From Telluria antibiotica (GTDB lineage Bacteria > Pseudomonadota > Gammaproteobacteria > Burkholderiales > Burkholderiaceae_D): DNA of 64,000 nt. A program made the position numbers and the translations under genes. The notes beneath the pieces are model-generated. The model worked only from the letters and a program-made list of their open reading frames with translations. It had not been told where the DNA came from and searched no databases. Where the stretch lies: NCBI RefSeq assembly GCF_011682055.1, contig NZ_JAAQOM010000019.1:1-64000 (forward strand), read 5' to 3'. Position 1 is the first letter of the stretch, and the number at the start of each line of letters is the position of its first letter. Below, piece by piece: positions 56,478 to 64,000 of the stretch.

Positions 56478-57761
56478 ATGCAGCTCGCCCAATCCGGCCC
56501 CGCTCCGTCCGGGGCAGCCGACTCGATCATTCCGGCGCAGGTGCCCGTGCCGGTCCCGGACACGGAGCAGGCGGCGCACGGCGCGGACCTCGTCGATGGT
56601 GCCGGCGCGCCGACGGGCGAAGAACTCGGCGCTGTCCACGGCGACCTGCGCCTTCCCGTGCACGTCAACGCGCGCGGCCTCACGCTGGGCGTGATCGCCA
56701 CCGTCGCCTTCATCTTCGGCCTCCAATGGGCCAAGAATTTCTTCGTGCCGCTGCTGCTCGGCATCTTCATCGCCTATACGCTGAGTCCCGTCGTGCGCTG
56801 GCTGGAACGCTGGCACATCAAGCGTTCCATCGGCGCCACCGTCATCACGGGGCTGATCCTCGTCGGCATGGCGCTGACGGCGCAACGCGTGCAGGGCGAA
56901 TTCCTCAACATCGTCGACGAGCTGCCGACCTTGACCCACAAGGTCACGCGCCTCCTCACGGACGGCTCGGACGGGCCGTCGACGATCCAGCAAGTGCAGG
57001 CCGCCGCGGCCGAGCTCGAACGGGCCGCCGCCAACGCGGGCGCCGATGCGAAGCGGGCGGCGCCACGCCGCGTGCCGCCGCCACCCGCCGCGCCGACACC
57101 GGGCGGCAGCAACTTTCGCGTCATGGACTGGTTGCTGGCCGGCTCCGTGGGCCTCGCCAGCTTCATCTCGCAAGCGACGATGGTCGTGTTCCTCGTGTTT
57201 TTCCTCCTGCTCGCCGGCGACACGTTCAAGCGCAAGCTCGTCAAGCTGACGGGGCCGTCGCTGACGCAAAAGAAGGTCACCGTGCACATCCTCGAAGACA
57301 TCAACACGAGCATCCAGAACTATATGTTCATGCTGCTCGTCACGAACGTGGTGCTGGCTCTGCTGATGTGGGTGGCGTTGCGCTACATCGGCCTGGAGAA
57401 TGCGGGCGCGTGGGCGATCTTTGCCGGCGTCGCGCACATCATGCCTTACTTCGGTCCCCTGCTGATCACGTCGGCCACGGGCCTCGTCGCCTTCCTCCAG
57501 TTCGAATCGCTGCGGATGACGATCCTCGTGGCGGGGGCGTCGCTGGCGATCGCGACGCTCGTCGGCATGGTCGTGACGACCTGGATGACAGGCAAGATCG
57601 CGAAGATGAACCCGGCCGCCGTGTTCGTCAGCCTGCTGTTCTGGGGCTGGCTGTGGGGCATGTGGGGCTTGCTGCTGGGGGTGCCCGTCGTCGTCGTGAT
57701 CAAGGTCGTGGCCGAGCGCGTGGAAGGCATGGAAGTCATCGCCGAATTGCTCGGCGAATGA
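56478..57761 (+). CDS. AI-2E family transporter
   Basis: 427 aa. An N-terminal cytoplasmic extension of about 70 aa (Pro/Ala-rich) is followed by about seven membrane helices: ATVAFIFGLQWAKNFFVPLL, TVITGLILVGMALTAQ, GLASFISQATMVVFLVFFLL, YMFMLLVTNVVLALLMWVAL and the C-terminal set FVSLLFWGWLWGMWGLLLGV. The PALGMWGLLLGVPVVVVIKV-type end is the family hallmark. The central part has a large periplasmic loop with Pro/Ala-rich spacer. Members export small molecules (autoinducer-2, or ions in PerM-like members). A Shine-Dalgarno site is not evident at the ATG 56478; the terminator ends 12 nt before it. Confidence 0.9.
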   Translation: MQLAQSGPAPSGAADSIIPAQVPVPVPDTEQAAHGADLVDGAGAPTGEELGAVHGDLRLPVHVNARGLTLGVIATVAFIFGLQWAKNFFVPLLLGIFIAYTLSPVVRWLERWHIKRSIGATVITGLILVGMALTAQRVQGEFLNIVDELPTLTHKVTRLLTDGSDGPSTIQQVQAAAAELERAAANAGADAKRAAPRRVPPPPAAPTPGGSNFRVMDWLLAGSVGLASFISQATMVVFLVFFLLLAGDTFKRKLVKLTGPSLTQKKVTVHILEDINTSIQNYMFMLLVTNVVLALLMWVALRYIGLENAGAWAIFAGVAHIMPYFGPLLITSATGLVAFLQFESLRMTILVAGASLAIATLVGMVVTTWMTGKIAKMNPAAVFVSLLFWGWLWGMWGLLLGVPVVVVIKVVAERVEGMEVIAELLGE

Positions 57762-57797
57762 CGGCGTCAGTGCCTCGGGCAATGGCACCGCAGTGAT

Positions 57798-58718
57798 TCA
57801 GTGCACGGGCGACGGGCGCGCGCCCGGGGGCGGCGCGCCGGGGACGTGCTTGTCCTTCAGGCTGCCCATCTGCAGCGCGTACTGGCGGGCGAATTCCGCG
57901 CCGAGGAAGAAGATCTGCGCCGAGTAATACACCCATAGCAGCAGCGCGATCAGCGAGCCGGCCGCGCCAAAGCTGCTCGCCGTGCCGCTGTTGCCGATGT
58001 ACAGGCCGATCGCGAATTTCCCCAAGGTGAACATGATCGCGGTGCCGAGGGCGCCGATGGTCACGTCGTGCCACGACAGCTTTACGCGCGGCAGCAGCTT
58101 GTAGATGGCGCCGAACATCACGGCGATGACGAGGAAGCTGATGCCCCACGCGACCCAGCCCAGCACGACCGTGGCCGAGTGCCACACGCCGCCGAGGTAT
58201 TTTTCCAGCACGGACAGCGCGGCGGACACGACCAGCGTGAACATCAGCAGCAGGCCCAGGGTGAGGATGAGGCCGAACGACAGCAGGCGGGTGCGCACGG
58301 TATCCCACCACGTGGCGTCCTTCGGCGGCGGGACGCCCCAGATCTCGTCGAGGCTGTCCTTGAGTTCGGCGAAAGCGCTCGTCGCGCCGACGAGCAGCAG
58401 CGCGGTGGCGATGAGCGTCGCCAGCTTGCCGCTTTCCTTGTTGCGGGCCCCGGCCAGGATCGCCTGAATGGTTTCCGCGCCCTGCTTGCCGACGAGGCCG
58501 CGCAATTCGTCGAGCAGCTGGCCTTGGGCCGCGTCGTTGCCGTAGAAGAAACCGGCGATCGCGATGACGAGCACGAGGATGGGGGCCAGCGAGAACAGCG
58601 TGTAGAAGGCGAGGGCGGCGCCCTTGCTCGAGGCCCGGTGACCCAGCCATTCGGTCACGGCGCAGCGCATGACGTGGACGACCTGGCGCGAGAAGGGGAT
58701 CCAGTTTTGTACTGCCAT
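57798..58718 (-). CDS. YihY/BrkB-family membrane protein
   Basis: 306 aa, GGAGG upstream of ATG 58718. About six membrane helices (GAALAFYTLFSLAPILVLVI, FGLILTLGLLLMFTLVVSAA, AWGISFLVIAVMFGAIYKLL, IGALGTAIMFTLGKFAIGLY, LIALLLWVYYSAQIFFLGAE). Family signatures are ASSKGAALAFYTLFSLAPIL, and DEIWGVPP in the middle. The group was once called ribonuclease BN but has no ribonuclease activity; its members are membrane proteins, possibly transporters. The C-terminal tail is Pro/His-rich. The ribosome binding site lies directly beside the terminator of the upstream ompA-type gene. Confidence 0.92.
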   Translation of the reverse strand: MAVQNWIPFSRQVVHVMRCAVTEWLGHRASSKGAALAFYTLFSLAPILVLVIAIAGFFYGNDAAQGQLLDELRGLVGKQGAETIQAILAGARNKESGKLATLIATALLLVGATSAFAELKDSLDEIWGVPPPKDATWWDTVRTRLLSFGLILTLGLLLMFTLVVSAALSVLEKYLGGVWHSATVVLGWVAWGISFLVIAVMFGAIYKLLPRVKLSWHDVTIGALGTAIMFTLGKFAIGLYIGNSGTASSFGAAGSLIALLLWVYYSAQIFFLGAEFARQYALQMGSLKDKHVPGAPPPGARPSPVH

Positions 58719-58729
58719 CGGTAACCTCC

Positions 58730-58759
58730 AAAAAGACGAACGCGCCCGAAGGCGCGTTC
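58730..58759 (-). terminator. Terminator of the OmpA-family gene (minus strand)
   Basis: GAACGCGCC-CGAA-GGCGCGTTC (58738-58759), A-run 58730-58734 giving a T-run on the minus strand. It abuts the ribosome binding site of the BrkB gene. Confidence 0.9.
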
Positions 58760-58850
58760 ATGGGCCGACGCCCAGTACCGTTACGGACACCGCGAACGGC
58801 GCCGGGCGGCGCCGCGGTCGCGAGCGGGGCGTGCGCCCCGCGTGGCCACG

Positions 58851-59900
58851 TTACTGCACGCGACGTTCGATCGTGATCGGCTCCACTTCGACGCGGCGGT
58901 TCGGTGCCAGGCACGCGATCAGCTCCGAACGCTTCTTCTGGTGGCAGTCGGTGACGACCGGGTTCTTCTCGCCCTTGCCGTAGGCCTTCAGGCGCTTGGC
59001 GTCGATGCCATGGCTGATCAGGTACTCGCGCACGGCATTGGCGCGACGCTCCGACAGCTTCTGGTTGTACTTCGACGAACCCAGGCGGTCGGTGTAGCCC
59101 GTGATGTCCACGTCGGTGATCGACGGGTCGGCCTGCAGGGCGGCGGCGATGTCGTCCAGCTTCGGCTGCGGCATCGACAGCTTGGAGCTGTCAAAGCCGA
59201 ACAGTTCGCTGGCCGACAGGGTCACCTTCTCGAAACGTGCCGGCGGCGGCGGCGGCGGCGGAGCCGGCTGTGCCGGCGGCGGGGTCTCGACGACCGGCGC
59301 CGGGGCCGGTACCGGTGCAGGTGCCGGCGCCGTGCGCGGCGGCGGGTTGAACGCGTAGTTCAGGCTGAACGTCGCGTATTTGTTGCTGGCGCGCGAGAAG
59401 CCGAAGCCATCGTCGTGCAGGTGTTCGCGAACGTCACGCAGGTCGGCCTGGACGGACCAGCGGTCGTTGATGCTGACCTGGGCGCCCAGACCGAGTTCGT
59501 AGTAAGGCGACCAGCCGGAAGCGTTAACGAACGGATTGCTCTCGTGGTCGCGCGATGCGCCCACGCCGATCAGCAGGTAAGGACGGAACGTCTTGCGCGA
59601 CAGCATCAGCAAGGTGTCGATGCCGACCAGCGTCTGACGGTAGTTGAAGCCATTGTCGTCGACGCGGGCCTGGGTGGCGCCGAACTGGATGTCGAACAGC
59701 TGGGATACGGGCTTACCGAACTTCAAGCCGCCGCCCCAGTCCTTCTTCGACGTCATGAAGTCGTGGTCGGGCTTGATGCCGACGATGGTCGGGGCGATGT
59801 ACCACGACGGATTGATGACGTCGGTCGTATCCTGAGCCATGGCCGTTCCCGCAAAGCACAGGATGGCGGCGGCCAGAGCGATCTTCTTCGTATTATTCAC
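58851..59900 (-). CDS. OmpA-type outer-membrane protein (barrel plus OmpA domain)
   Basis: 349 aa from GTG 59900, which has GGGAG five bases upstream; an ATG at 59912 is in frame but has no such site. Signal peptide (KKIALAAAILCFAGTAMAQD). An eight-stranded beta barrel (about 25-200: SWYIAPTIVGIKPDHDF, FRPYLLIGVGASRDHES, YATFSLNYAF), a Pro-rich linker (PAPAPVPAPAPVVETPPPAQ), and a C-terminal OmpA domain about 235-345 with FGFDSSKLSMPQPKLDDIAA, ITGYTDRLGSSKYNQKLSER and PNRRVEVEPI. This is a major outer-membrane protein of the OmpA class: porin-like barrel and peptidoglycan link in one. It has a terminator right after it. Confidence 0.93.
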   Translation of the reverse strand: MNNTKKIALAAAILCFAGTAMAQDTTDVINPSWYIAPTIVGIKPDHDFMTSKKDWGGGLKFGKPVSQLFDIQFGATQARVDDNGFNYRQTLVGIDTLLMLSRKTFRPYLLIGVGASRDHESNPFVNASGWSPYYELGLGAQVSINDRWSVQADLRDVREHLHDDGFGFSRASNKYATFSLNYAFNPPPRTAPAPAPVPAPAPVVETPPPAQPAPPPPPPPARFEKVTLSASELFGFDSSKLSMPQPKLDDIAAALQADPSITDVDITGYTDRLGSSKYNQKLSERRANAVREYLISHGIDAKRLKAYGKGEKNPVVTDCHQKKRSELIACLAPNRRVEVEPITIERRVQ

Positions 59901-60557
59901 AGTAACTCCCATAAGTTGTAAAGGTACCTGACATCGCATGCCTTGCAGGGATGTTGATGCCAAGCATACAAGTCGGCTGTTTTTGAGGTCAGTGCGCCAG
60001 CGCACCTAACAGCCGGTTGGTGTAGTGATTTTACAACGTGGCTATTTATGCCATGGCTCCTGTTTGTTTCAGGATGTTACGAACTTGCCTGGAATCGTGA
60101 CGTATTGTATCCAACATCGGCGTTCTCCCAGTGTCGTCACGCATCATTACAAGTCCGACATGTGTTGTATGCCAACATCAAACGGGCTCTTCGCATGCAA
60201 ATCGGCCCCGATATCGAGGTGATCGGCGCTGAACGGATGGATATTGCTTCGATGTCCAGCCACCCAGCATGGTTCCCGACTGCCGATGAGGCAGATCAAT
60301 GCTCGGCCTCACAGCCATTTTCCTTCCGCGCCACAAATATCTCGGTGGCATCAATCCACGTAACGATTTTTCTTGCTTGGGGGCACAAATAACTTTCAGG
60401 AATTTTTAGAAATGTTGGATGGCGCACAGACCGGAGGTGATGAGGGAGGCAATCTTGTATCCAGTTAAGCGGAACCGGCGTGTTGACCAGAGGTCATACA
60501 GAACCACGGCGGCCCGGGCCATACACAGAACTCGTCCTTTTCACGGAGTAAATCAAT
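59901..60557. other. AT-richer intergenic region without a supported gene
   Basis: 657 bp between the OmpA gene and the wHTH gene. A short palindrome GTGCGC-CA-GCGCAC (59992-60005) lies near the left end. Two copies of TTGTAT(G)CCAACATC (60105-60118 and 60165-60179) are 60 bp apart. Open frames of 65 and 114 codons exist but lack family resemblance or a clear start. The lower GC suggests promoter or acquired sequence. Confidence 0.6.
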
Positions 60558-61172
60558 ATGCATGCAGCGACTCACCACAATGCGGTACAAGGCGATCTCA
60601 ACGCGGTGCACACTTCCAGCAACTCTGCATTGATCGAACGCGTGCCGCCGCAACCGACCGAGCGCGCACCGATCTCGCTCGCGCCGATCGAGCGGGTGCG
60701 GTCGACGTCGGCCACGCAGCGCCGCATCGAGAACATGCAGAAGCTGATCGGCGAGCTGCAGACCCATGAGATGCTGGCCGACGAAATCGCCTGGTTCCTC
60801 AAGTTCTCGCCGTCGGGCGCACGCAAGTACATCCGCGACCTGCGCGAAGCCGGCGTGATCGAACTCGCCCGCTACATCGAAGGCACCGCCACTTACCTGG
60901 GCAAGGCCGTCTACCGCATTTCGCCCGATCCCGACCGCGTCAAGGCATTCCTGGGCGCCATCTGCCAGCCGAAGCGCGAAGGCGCCGCGCCGCGCAAGGA
61001 GCGTCCGGGGCTGCGCGAGCAGAGCATGGCCGGCACGGGCCGCCACTTCCACATCCTGGCCGACGACACCCACTACGCGATCCGCGTAAACCGCAGCCCC
61101 GTGACCCGCGATCCTCTCGTCGCCGCACTGTTCGGCCCGGCACCGAACCAGGTTGCCAAAGAGCGCGCCTGA
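60558..61172 (+). CDS. Winged-helix protein, probable transcription regulator
   Basis: 204 aa, GGAG nine bases before ATG 60558. A flexible N-terminus of about 50 aa precedes a winged-helix segment about 57-115: IENMQKLIGELQTHEMLADE, IAWFLKFSPSGARKYIRDLR and EAGVIELARYI, with the 'wing' TYLGKAVYRI. The C-terminal part is Arg/Pro-rich and ends with a segment HYAIRVNRSPVTRDPLVAAL. It should be cytoplasmic. The family appears to be one of the poorly described helix-turn-helix groups of Oxalobacteraceae; the exact regulon is unknown. A terminator follows. Confidence 0.75.
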   Translation: MHAATHHNAVQGDLNAVHTSSNSALIERVPPQPTERAPISLAPIERVRSTSATQRRIENMQKLIGELQTHEMLADEIAWFLKFSPSGARKYIRDLREAGVIELARYIEGTATYLGKAVYRISPDPDRVKAFLGAICQPKREGAAPRKERPGLREQSMAGTGRHFHILADDTHYAIRVNRSPVTRDPLVAALFGPAPNQVAKERA

Positions 61173-61220
61173 GCGCCCATGCGTCGACCCGCGGTCGCGA
61201 GCGAGCGGTCGCCGTCAGCT

Positions 61221-61259
61221 GCGCCACCCCGCCGAACGGCCGGGTGGCGCTGTTTTTTT
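61221..61259 (+). terminator. Terminator after the winged-helix gene
   Basis: GCGCCACCC (61221-61229) pairs with GGGTGGCGC (61242-61250), then seven T (61253-61259). Confidence 0.92.
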
Positions 61260-61341
61260 CAGAGTTGCAATTGAAAAGGCGGCAAGCGGTCCTATATGCC
61301 GGATGCGGCACCCCGGCCGCTGACCCGACAAAGGAGTGTCC

Positions 61342-62100
61342 ATGCTGCCGAGCGCCGAAACCCTGGAAGGAAAACCCGTCCCGCAAGTGACGTTCAAGGC
61401 GCGCCCGAACGACCAGTGGCGCGACGTGACGACCGACGAACTCTTCAAGGGCAAGACCGTCGTCGTGTTCGCGCTGCCGGGCGCCTTCACGCCCACTTGC
61501 TCGTCGGCCCACCTGCCGCGCTACAACGAGCTGGCACCCGTGTTCCGCGAGAACGGCGTCGACGACATCGTCTGCATCGCCGTCAACGACGCGTTCGTCA
61601 TGCAGTCGTGGCAGGCCGGCCAGGAAGCGGGCAACATCACGATGATCCCCGACGGCAATGGCGACTTCACGGAGGGCATGGGCCTGCTCGTGGACAAGCG
61701 CGACCTTGGTTTCGGCAAGCGGTCGTGGCGCTACTCGATGCTCGTCAAGGACGGCATCATCGCCAAGATCTTCATCGAGCCGGACAAGGAGGGCGACCCG
61801 TTCGAAGTCTCGGACGCCGACACCATGCTCCGCTACCTCGATCCGGACGCCGTCCCGCGCGAGCCGGTCGTCATGTTTTCCAAGCCGGGCTGCCCGTTCT
61901 GCGCCCGCGCGAAGGCCGTGCTGAAGGCGAACGGGATCGTGTTCACCGACATCCCGCAGGACGCGAAGATCACGACGAGCGTGCTGCGCGCCGTTTCCGG
62001 CGCCTCGACGTGGCCGCAGGTGTTCGTTGGCGGCAAGCTGATCGGCGATGCGGACGCGGTCGCCGCGCATTTCGCGCCGCGCGCGCAAGCGGGCAACTGA
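61342..62100 (+). CDS. Peroxiredoxin-glutaredoxin hybrid protein
   Basis: 252 aa from ATG 61342; AAGGAG at 61331-61336 sits five bases upstream (a GTG at 61336 overlaps this site and is disfavoured). Residues 1-165 are Prx5-type peroxiredoxin with FALPGAFTPTCSSAHLP, the peroxidatic Cys, and WAGQEAGNI-like features. Residues 170-250 are glutaredoxin with KPGCPFCARAK (Cys-Pro-Phe-Cys) and TWPQVFVGGKLIG. The fused domains reduce hydroperoxides with glutathione. It is cytoplasmic. This fusion is known in several proteobacteria. Confidence 0.95.
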   Translation: MLPSAETLEGKPVPQVTFKARPNDQWRDVTTDELFKGKTVVVFALPGAFTPTCSSAHLPRYNELAPVFRENGVDDIVCIAVNDAFVMQSWQAGQEAGNITMIPDGNGDFTEGMGLLVDKRDLGFGKRSWRYSMLVKDGIIAKIFIEPDKEGDPFEVSDADTMLRYLDPDAVPREPVVMFSKPGCPFCARAKAVLKANGIVFTDIPQDAKITTSVLRAVSGASTWPQVFVGGKLIGDADAVAAHFAPRAQAGN

Positions 62101-62121
62101 CACCGGCATCGGGAGCGTGCC

Positions 62122-62982
62122 ATGGAAGCCGCAATCGTTTGTGCCGCGCTCGCGCTCGCCGTCCTGCTGGCCTGGTTCGTGCCGCGCTGGCGCCTGCACC
62201 GCGTACTGGCGCGCCCGCTGACCGATTTTCAACTCGGCGTCATCGAACGCAACGTGGCGCAATACCAGGGCATGCCGCGCGAACTGCGCGCCCAGCTGCA
62301 GGGGCTCGTGAAGCAGTTCTTGCACCAGAAGACGTTCGTCGGCTGCGCGGGCCTCGAGGTGACGGAGGAGATGCGCGTCACGATCGCCGCGCAGGCGTGC
62401 CTGCTGCTGCTGAACCGGCCCACCCGCGTGTATCCGGGCCTGCACGCCGTGCTCGTCTACCCGGGCGCCTTCCTCGTGCCGCGCCGCCAGCAGGACGAGG
62501 CCGGCGTCGTCACGGAGACGCGCCAGGACCTGCTGGGCGAATCGTGGGGCGACGGCCGCGTCGTGCTGTCGTGGGAGCACGTGCGCCGCGCGGGCCTGCC
62601 CGCCGAGGGCACGCACAACGTCGTGCTGCACGAATTCGCGCACCAGCTCGACAGCGAATCGGGCAGCAACAACGGTGCCCCGTTCCTCGGCAGTCCGGAG
62701 CGCTACCGCAGCTGGTCGGAAACGCTGTCGCGCGATTTCGACCTGCTGCGGCGCGACGCCTACTGGGGGCAGCGCGACGTGCTGGACCCGTACGGCGCCA
62801 CGAATCCGGCCGAGTTCTTCGCCGTGGCGACGGAGAGCTTCTTCGAGCAGCCGCACGAGCTGGCGGCACGCCATCCGGAACTGTATGCGGAATTCGAGGC
62901 CTACTACCGCGTGGACCCGCGCGCGTGGCTGCCGGCGCCGGTGCTAGAGCATCATGACGTGGTCTATGGGCAATGGCGCTAG
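62122..62982 (+). CDS. MtfA-like zinc metallopeptidase (M90)
   Basis: 286 aa, GGGAG upstream of ATG 62122. One N-terminal membrane helix (VCAALALAVLLAWFVPRW). The MtfA core has VLHEFAHQLDSESGSNNGAP, with the HExxH zinc motif, YPGAFLVP and NPAEFFAVATESFFEQPHEL with the third zinc ligand Glu. MtfA (YeeI) acts in E. coli on the Mlc glucose regulator. The membrane anchor here is not typical of E. coli MtfA but common in relatives. 21 nt after the Prx-Grx gene, probably in one transcript. Confidence 0.92.
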   Translation: MEAAIVCAALALAVLLAWFVPRWRLHRVLARPLTDFQLGVIERNVAQYQGMPRELRAQLQGLVKQFLHQKTFVGCAGLEVTEEMRVTIAAQACLLLLNRPTRVYPGLHAVLVYPGAFLVPRRQQDEAGVVTETRQDLLGESWGDGRVVLSWEHVRRAGLPAEGTHNVVLHEFAHQLDSESGSNNGAPFLGSPERYRSWSETLSRDFDLLRRDAYWGQRDVLDPYGATNPAEFFAVATESFFEQPHELAARHPELYAEFEAYYRVDPRAWLPAPVLEHHDVVYGQWR

Positions 62983-63065
62983 CGGTCCGGCTGCGTGCGC
63001 TCGCGTACAGAGGCTAGGGCCGGCCGGATGCATGATGCACGTACTTACGACGCAGGAGGCCAACC

Positions 63066-63620
63066 ATGTCCACGATCATTGCAGGGCACTTCCAGCTCCA
63101 GGATGACGTCGAGCGGGCGCGCCGCGCCCTTGTCGACGCGGGTTTTCCCGGCGAACGCATCAGCGGCTTCTACCTGAGCCAGCCGGGCCAGCACGATTTG
63201 ACGCCGATCGGCGGCGACCACCAGCATTCGCCGGGCGCGCGGGAATCGCCGCTGGGCGTGGCCGAGGGCGCCGGTGCGGGCGCGGCAGTGGGCATCATCG
63301 CGGGCGCCCTGACGGCACCCGTCACCGGGCCGCTGGGCCCCGTTGTCGGCGGCCTCGTCGGGGCGCACGTGGGCTCGCTGTTCAGCTTTTCCAAGATGAA
63401 AGAAGCCGGCGAGCATGAACGCGGTGGCGATTCACCGCTGGAAAACCGACCGGCCGGCATGCTCGTGGCTGTCGCGTTCGACGACCCGGTCCTCGAACAG
63501 CGCGCCGTCGACCTGCTGCGCGACCTGGGCGCCCACCACATCGAGCGGGCCAAGGGCAATATCGTCGACGGCGACTGGGCCGACTTCGACCCCTGCAGCG
63601 CCCCCGAACTCCTGCACTGA
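63066..63620 (+). CDS. Glycine-rich protein of unknown function, glycine-zipper type
   Basis: 184 aa, AGGAGG upstream of ATG 63066. The N-terminal 40 aa (IIAGHFQLQDDVERARRALV, DAGFPGERISGFYLSQPGQH) match the start of the general stress protein 17M-like ferredoxin fold; the middle has a glycine zipper (GAGAGAAVGIIAGALTAPVT, GPLGPVVGGLVGAHVGSLF), followed by a second half with VAVAFDDPVLEQRAVDLLRD. No signal peptide; the zipper may insert into the membrane. It ends the stress cluster; a terminator follows. Confidence 0.8.
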   Translation: MSTIIAGHFQLQDDVERARRALVDAGFPGERISGFYLSQPGQHDLTPIGGDHQHSPGARESPLGVAEGAGAGAAVGIIAGALTAPVTGPLGPVVGGLVGAHVGSLFSFSKMKEAGEHERGGDSPLENRPAGMLVAVAFDDPVLEQRAVDLLRDLGAHHIERAKGNIVDGDWADFDPCSAPELLH

Positions 63621-63630
63621 CGGGCGCACC

Positions 63631-63655
63631 GCCGGCCGCGGCGCGGCCGGCTTTT
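63631..63655 (+). terminator. Terminator after the 17M-like gene
   Basis: GCCGGCCGC-GGC-GCGGCCGGC (63631-63651) followed by four T. Confidence 0.75.
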
Positions 63656-63756
63656 CCCGTTTGCGCTTCCTCAAGGCTGTCTTTGTCCGCCGACCTAGAC
63701 TCGGTGTTTCGTGCTGCGCACCCGGCGCGGCAGGCTGATGACAGGACGGTGAAACC

Positions 63757-64000
63757 ATGCACGACGACAAAGTAGCCTTGGTGACGGGAGGAATGGGTGG
63801 ACTCGGCACGGCGATCTGCCGGCGCCTGCAGGCGGAGGGGTTCCGCGTGGCGGCAACGTATTCGCCCAGCAATGCCACGCCGGACGCGTGGCTCGCCGCC
63901 CAGCGCGACGACGGGTACCGCTTCACGACGTATCGCGTGGACGTCACCGACTACGGCGATTGTGAATGGATGATGCAGAAGCTGCTGGCCGAGATGGGCC
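63757..64000 (+). CDS. Acetoacetyl-CoA reductase-like SDR (PhaB-type), truncated at window edge
   Basis: At least 81 codons from ATG 63757 to the right edge with no stop. GGA lies upstream. The N-terminus KVALVTGGMGGLGTAICRRL carries the SDR cofactor motif (TGGMGGLG), followed by QAEGFRVAATYSPSNATPDA and YRVDVTDYGDCEWMMQKLLA. The TGGMGG pattern and the YGDCE motif are typical of PhaB, which reduces acetoacetyl-CoA for polyhydroxybutyrate synthesis. The catalytic Tyr/Lys lie beyond the edge, so the call rests on the N-terminus. Confidence 0.72.
   Translation, partial: MHDDKVALVTGGMGGLGTAICRRLQAEGFRVAATYSPSNATPDAWLAAQRDDGYRFTTYRVDVTDYGDCEWMMQKLLAEMG

Noticed and set aside
60048..60392. 114-codon plus-strand frame in the AT-rich gap
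   Set aside because: No ribosome binding site, no recognisable pattern and irregular composition.

Overview
The window is GC-rich bacterial chromosome, almost certainly from an Oxalobacteraceae betaproteobacterium of the Massilia/Telluria type. The pointers are the dnaX tail, YbaB, YciI and recR order at the left edge, the CstA/YbdD pair, the Gcr-type 'recombinase' with a PLD-type cardiolipin synthase, the many glycine-zipper, BON and OmpA lipoproteins, and a truncated PhaB-like reductase at the right edge. This assignment rests on recognising gene order and protein families; no database was searched.

Layout. 0-2.2 kb: DNA replication and repair genes (dnaX end, YbaB/EbfC, YciI-like, RecR). 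2.4-7.8 kb: envelope glycan functions (GT4 glycosyltransferase, DUF2334 deacetylase with an odd low-complexity insertion, a small lipoprotein, a penicillin-acylase-type Ntn hydrolase). 7.85-8.72 kb: a tandem array of ten 78/79-bp units. 8.7-22 kb: signalling block (REC-PAS-GGDEF-EAL protein, BarA-like hybrid kinase, cstA-ybdD, NarL-type two-component pair, HDOD protein, PAS-GGDEF-EAL protein) ending at tRNA-Ser(UGA). 22-30 kb: accessory stretch with a secreted protein of unknown function, HEAT-repeat protein, XRE regulator, GH13 amylase, porin, and at least three decayed gene remnants. 30-35.4 kb: two tandem SDR paralogs, a frameshifted LysR regulator, RidA and an OYE-type oxidoreductase. 35.5-43.3 kb: a small protein and a PAP2 phosphatase separated by two LexA-like boxes, lipid kinase, metallophosphoesterase, frameshifted small membrane protein, PLD/cardiolipin synthase with Gcr-type membrane protein, and a class IV aminotransferase. 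43.3-63.6 kb: an envelope/general-stress region of small secreted or membrane proteins (glycine-zipper, BON, OmpA, DUF4398, DUF3617, ElaB/YqjD, YqjE, ferritin-like, AI-2E exporter, BrkB), a Crp/Fnr regulator, AsmA, Prx-Grx hybrid, MtfA-like peptidase. The right edge cuts a PhaB-like reductase.

How it works together. Three blocks look like functional units: the c-di-GMP/phosphorelay block, where the hybrid kinase and the GGDEF/EAL response regulator are 1 nt apart; the lipid block, where a PAP2 phosphatase, a DAG-kinase-like enzyme and a phosphoesterase follow one another tightly; and the 43-63 kb envelope-stress block, where most genes are short, secreted or membrane-bound, each with a good ribosome binding site and often its own terminator.

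Non-coding structure is prominent. A family of palindromic repeats with the core GTAGGGTGGGC occurs at five loci (about 7.9, 13.9, 16.4, 30.2 and 54.6 kb) and has expanded into tandem arrays at three of them. A second, unrelated element with four GGGGTCAGAGCAC-type motifs lies at 43.3-43.5 kb. A run of perfect hairpins follows the serine tRNA. Several genes are frameshifted or deleted (LysR, small membrane protein, amidase, DUF2199, a remnant beside the tRNA); for the single-base cases a sequencing error cannot be excluded from the sequence alone.
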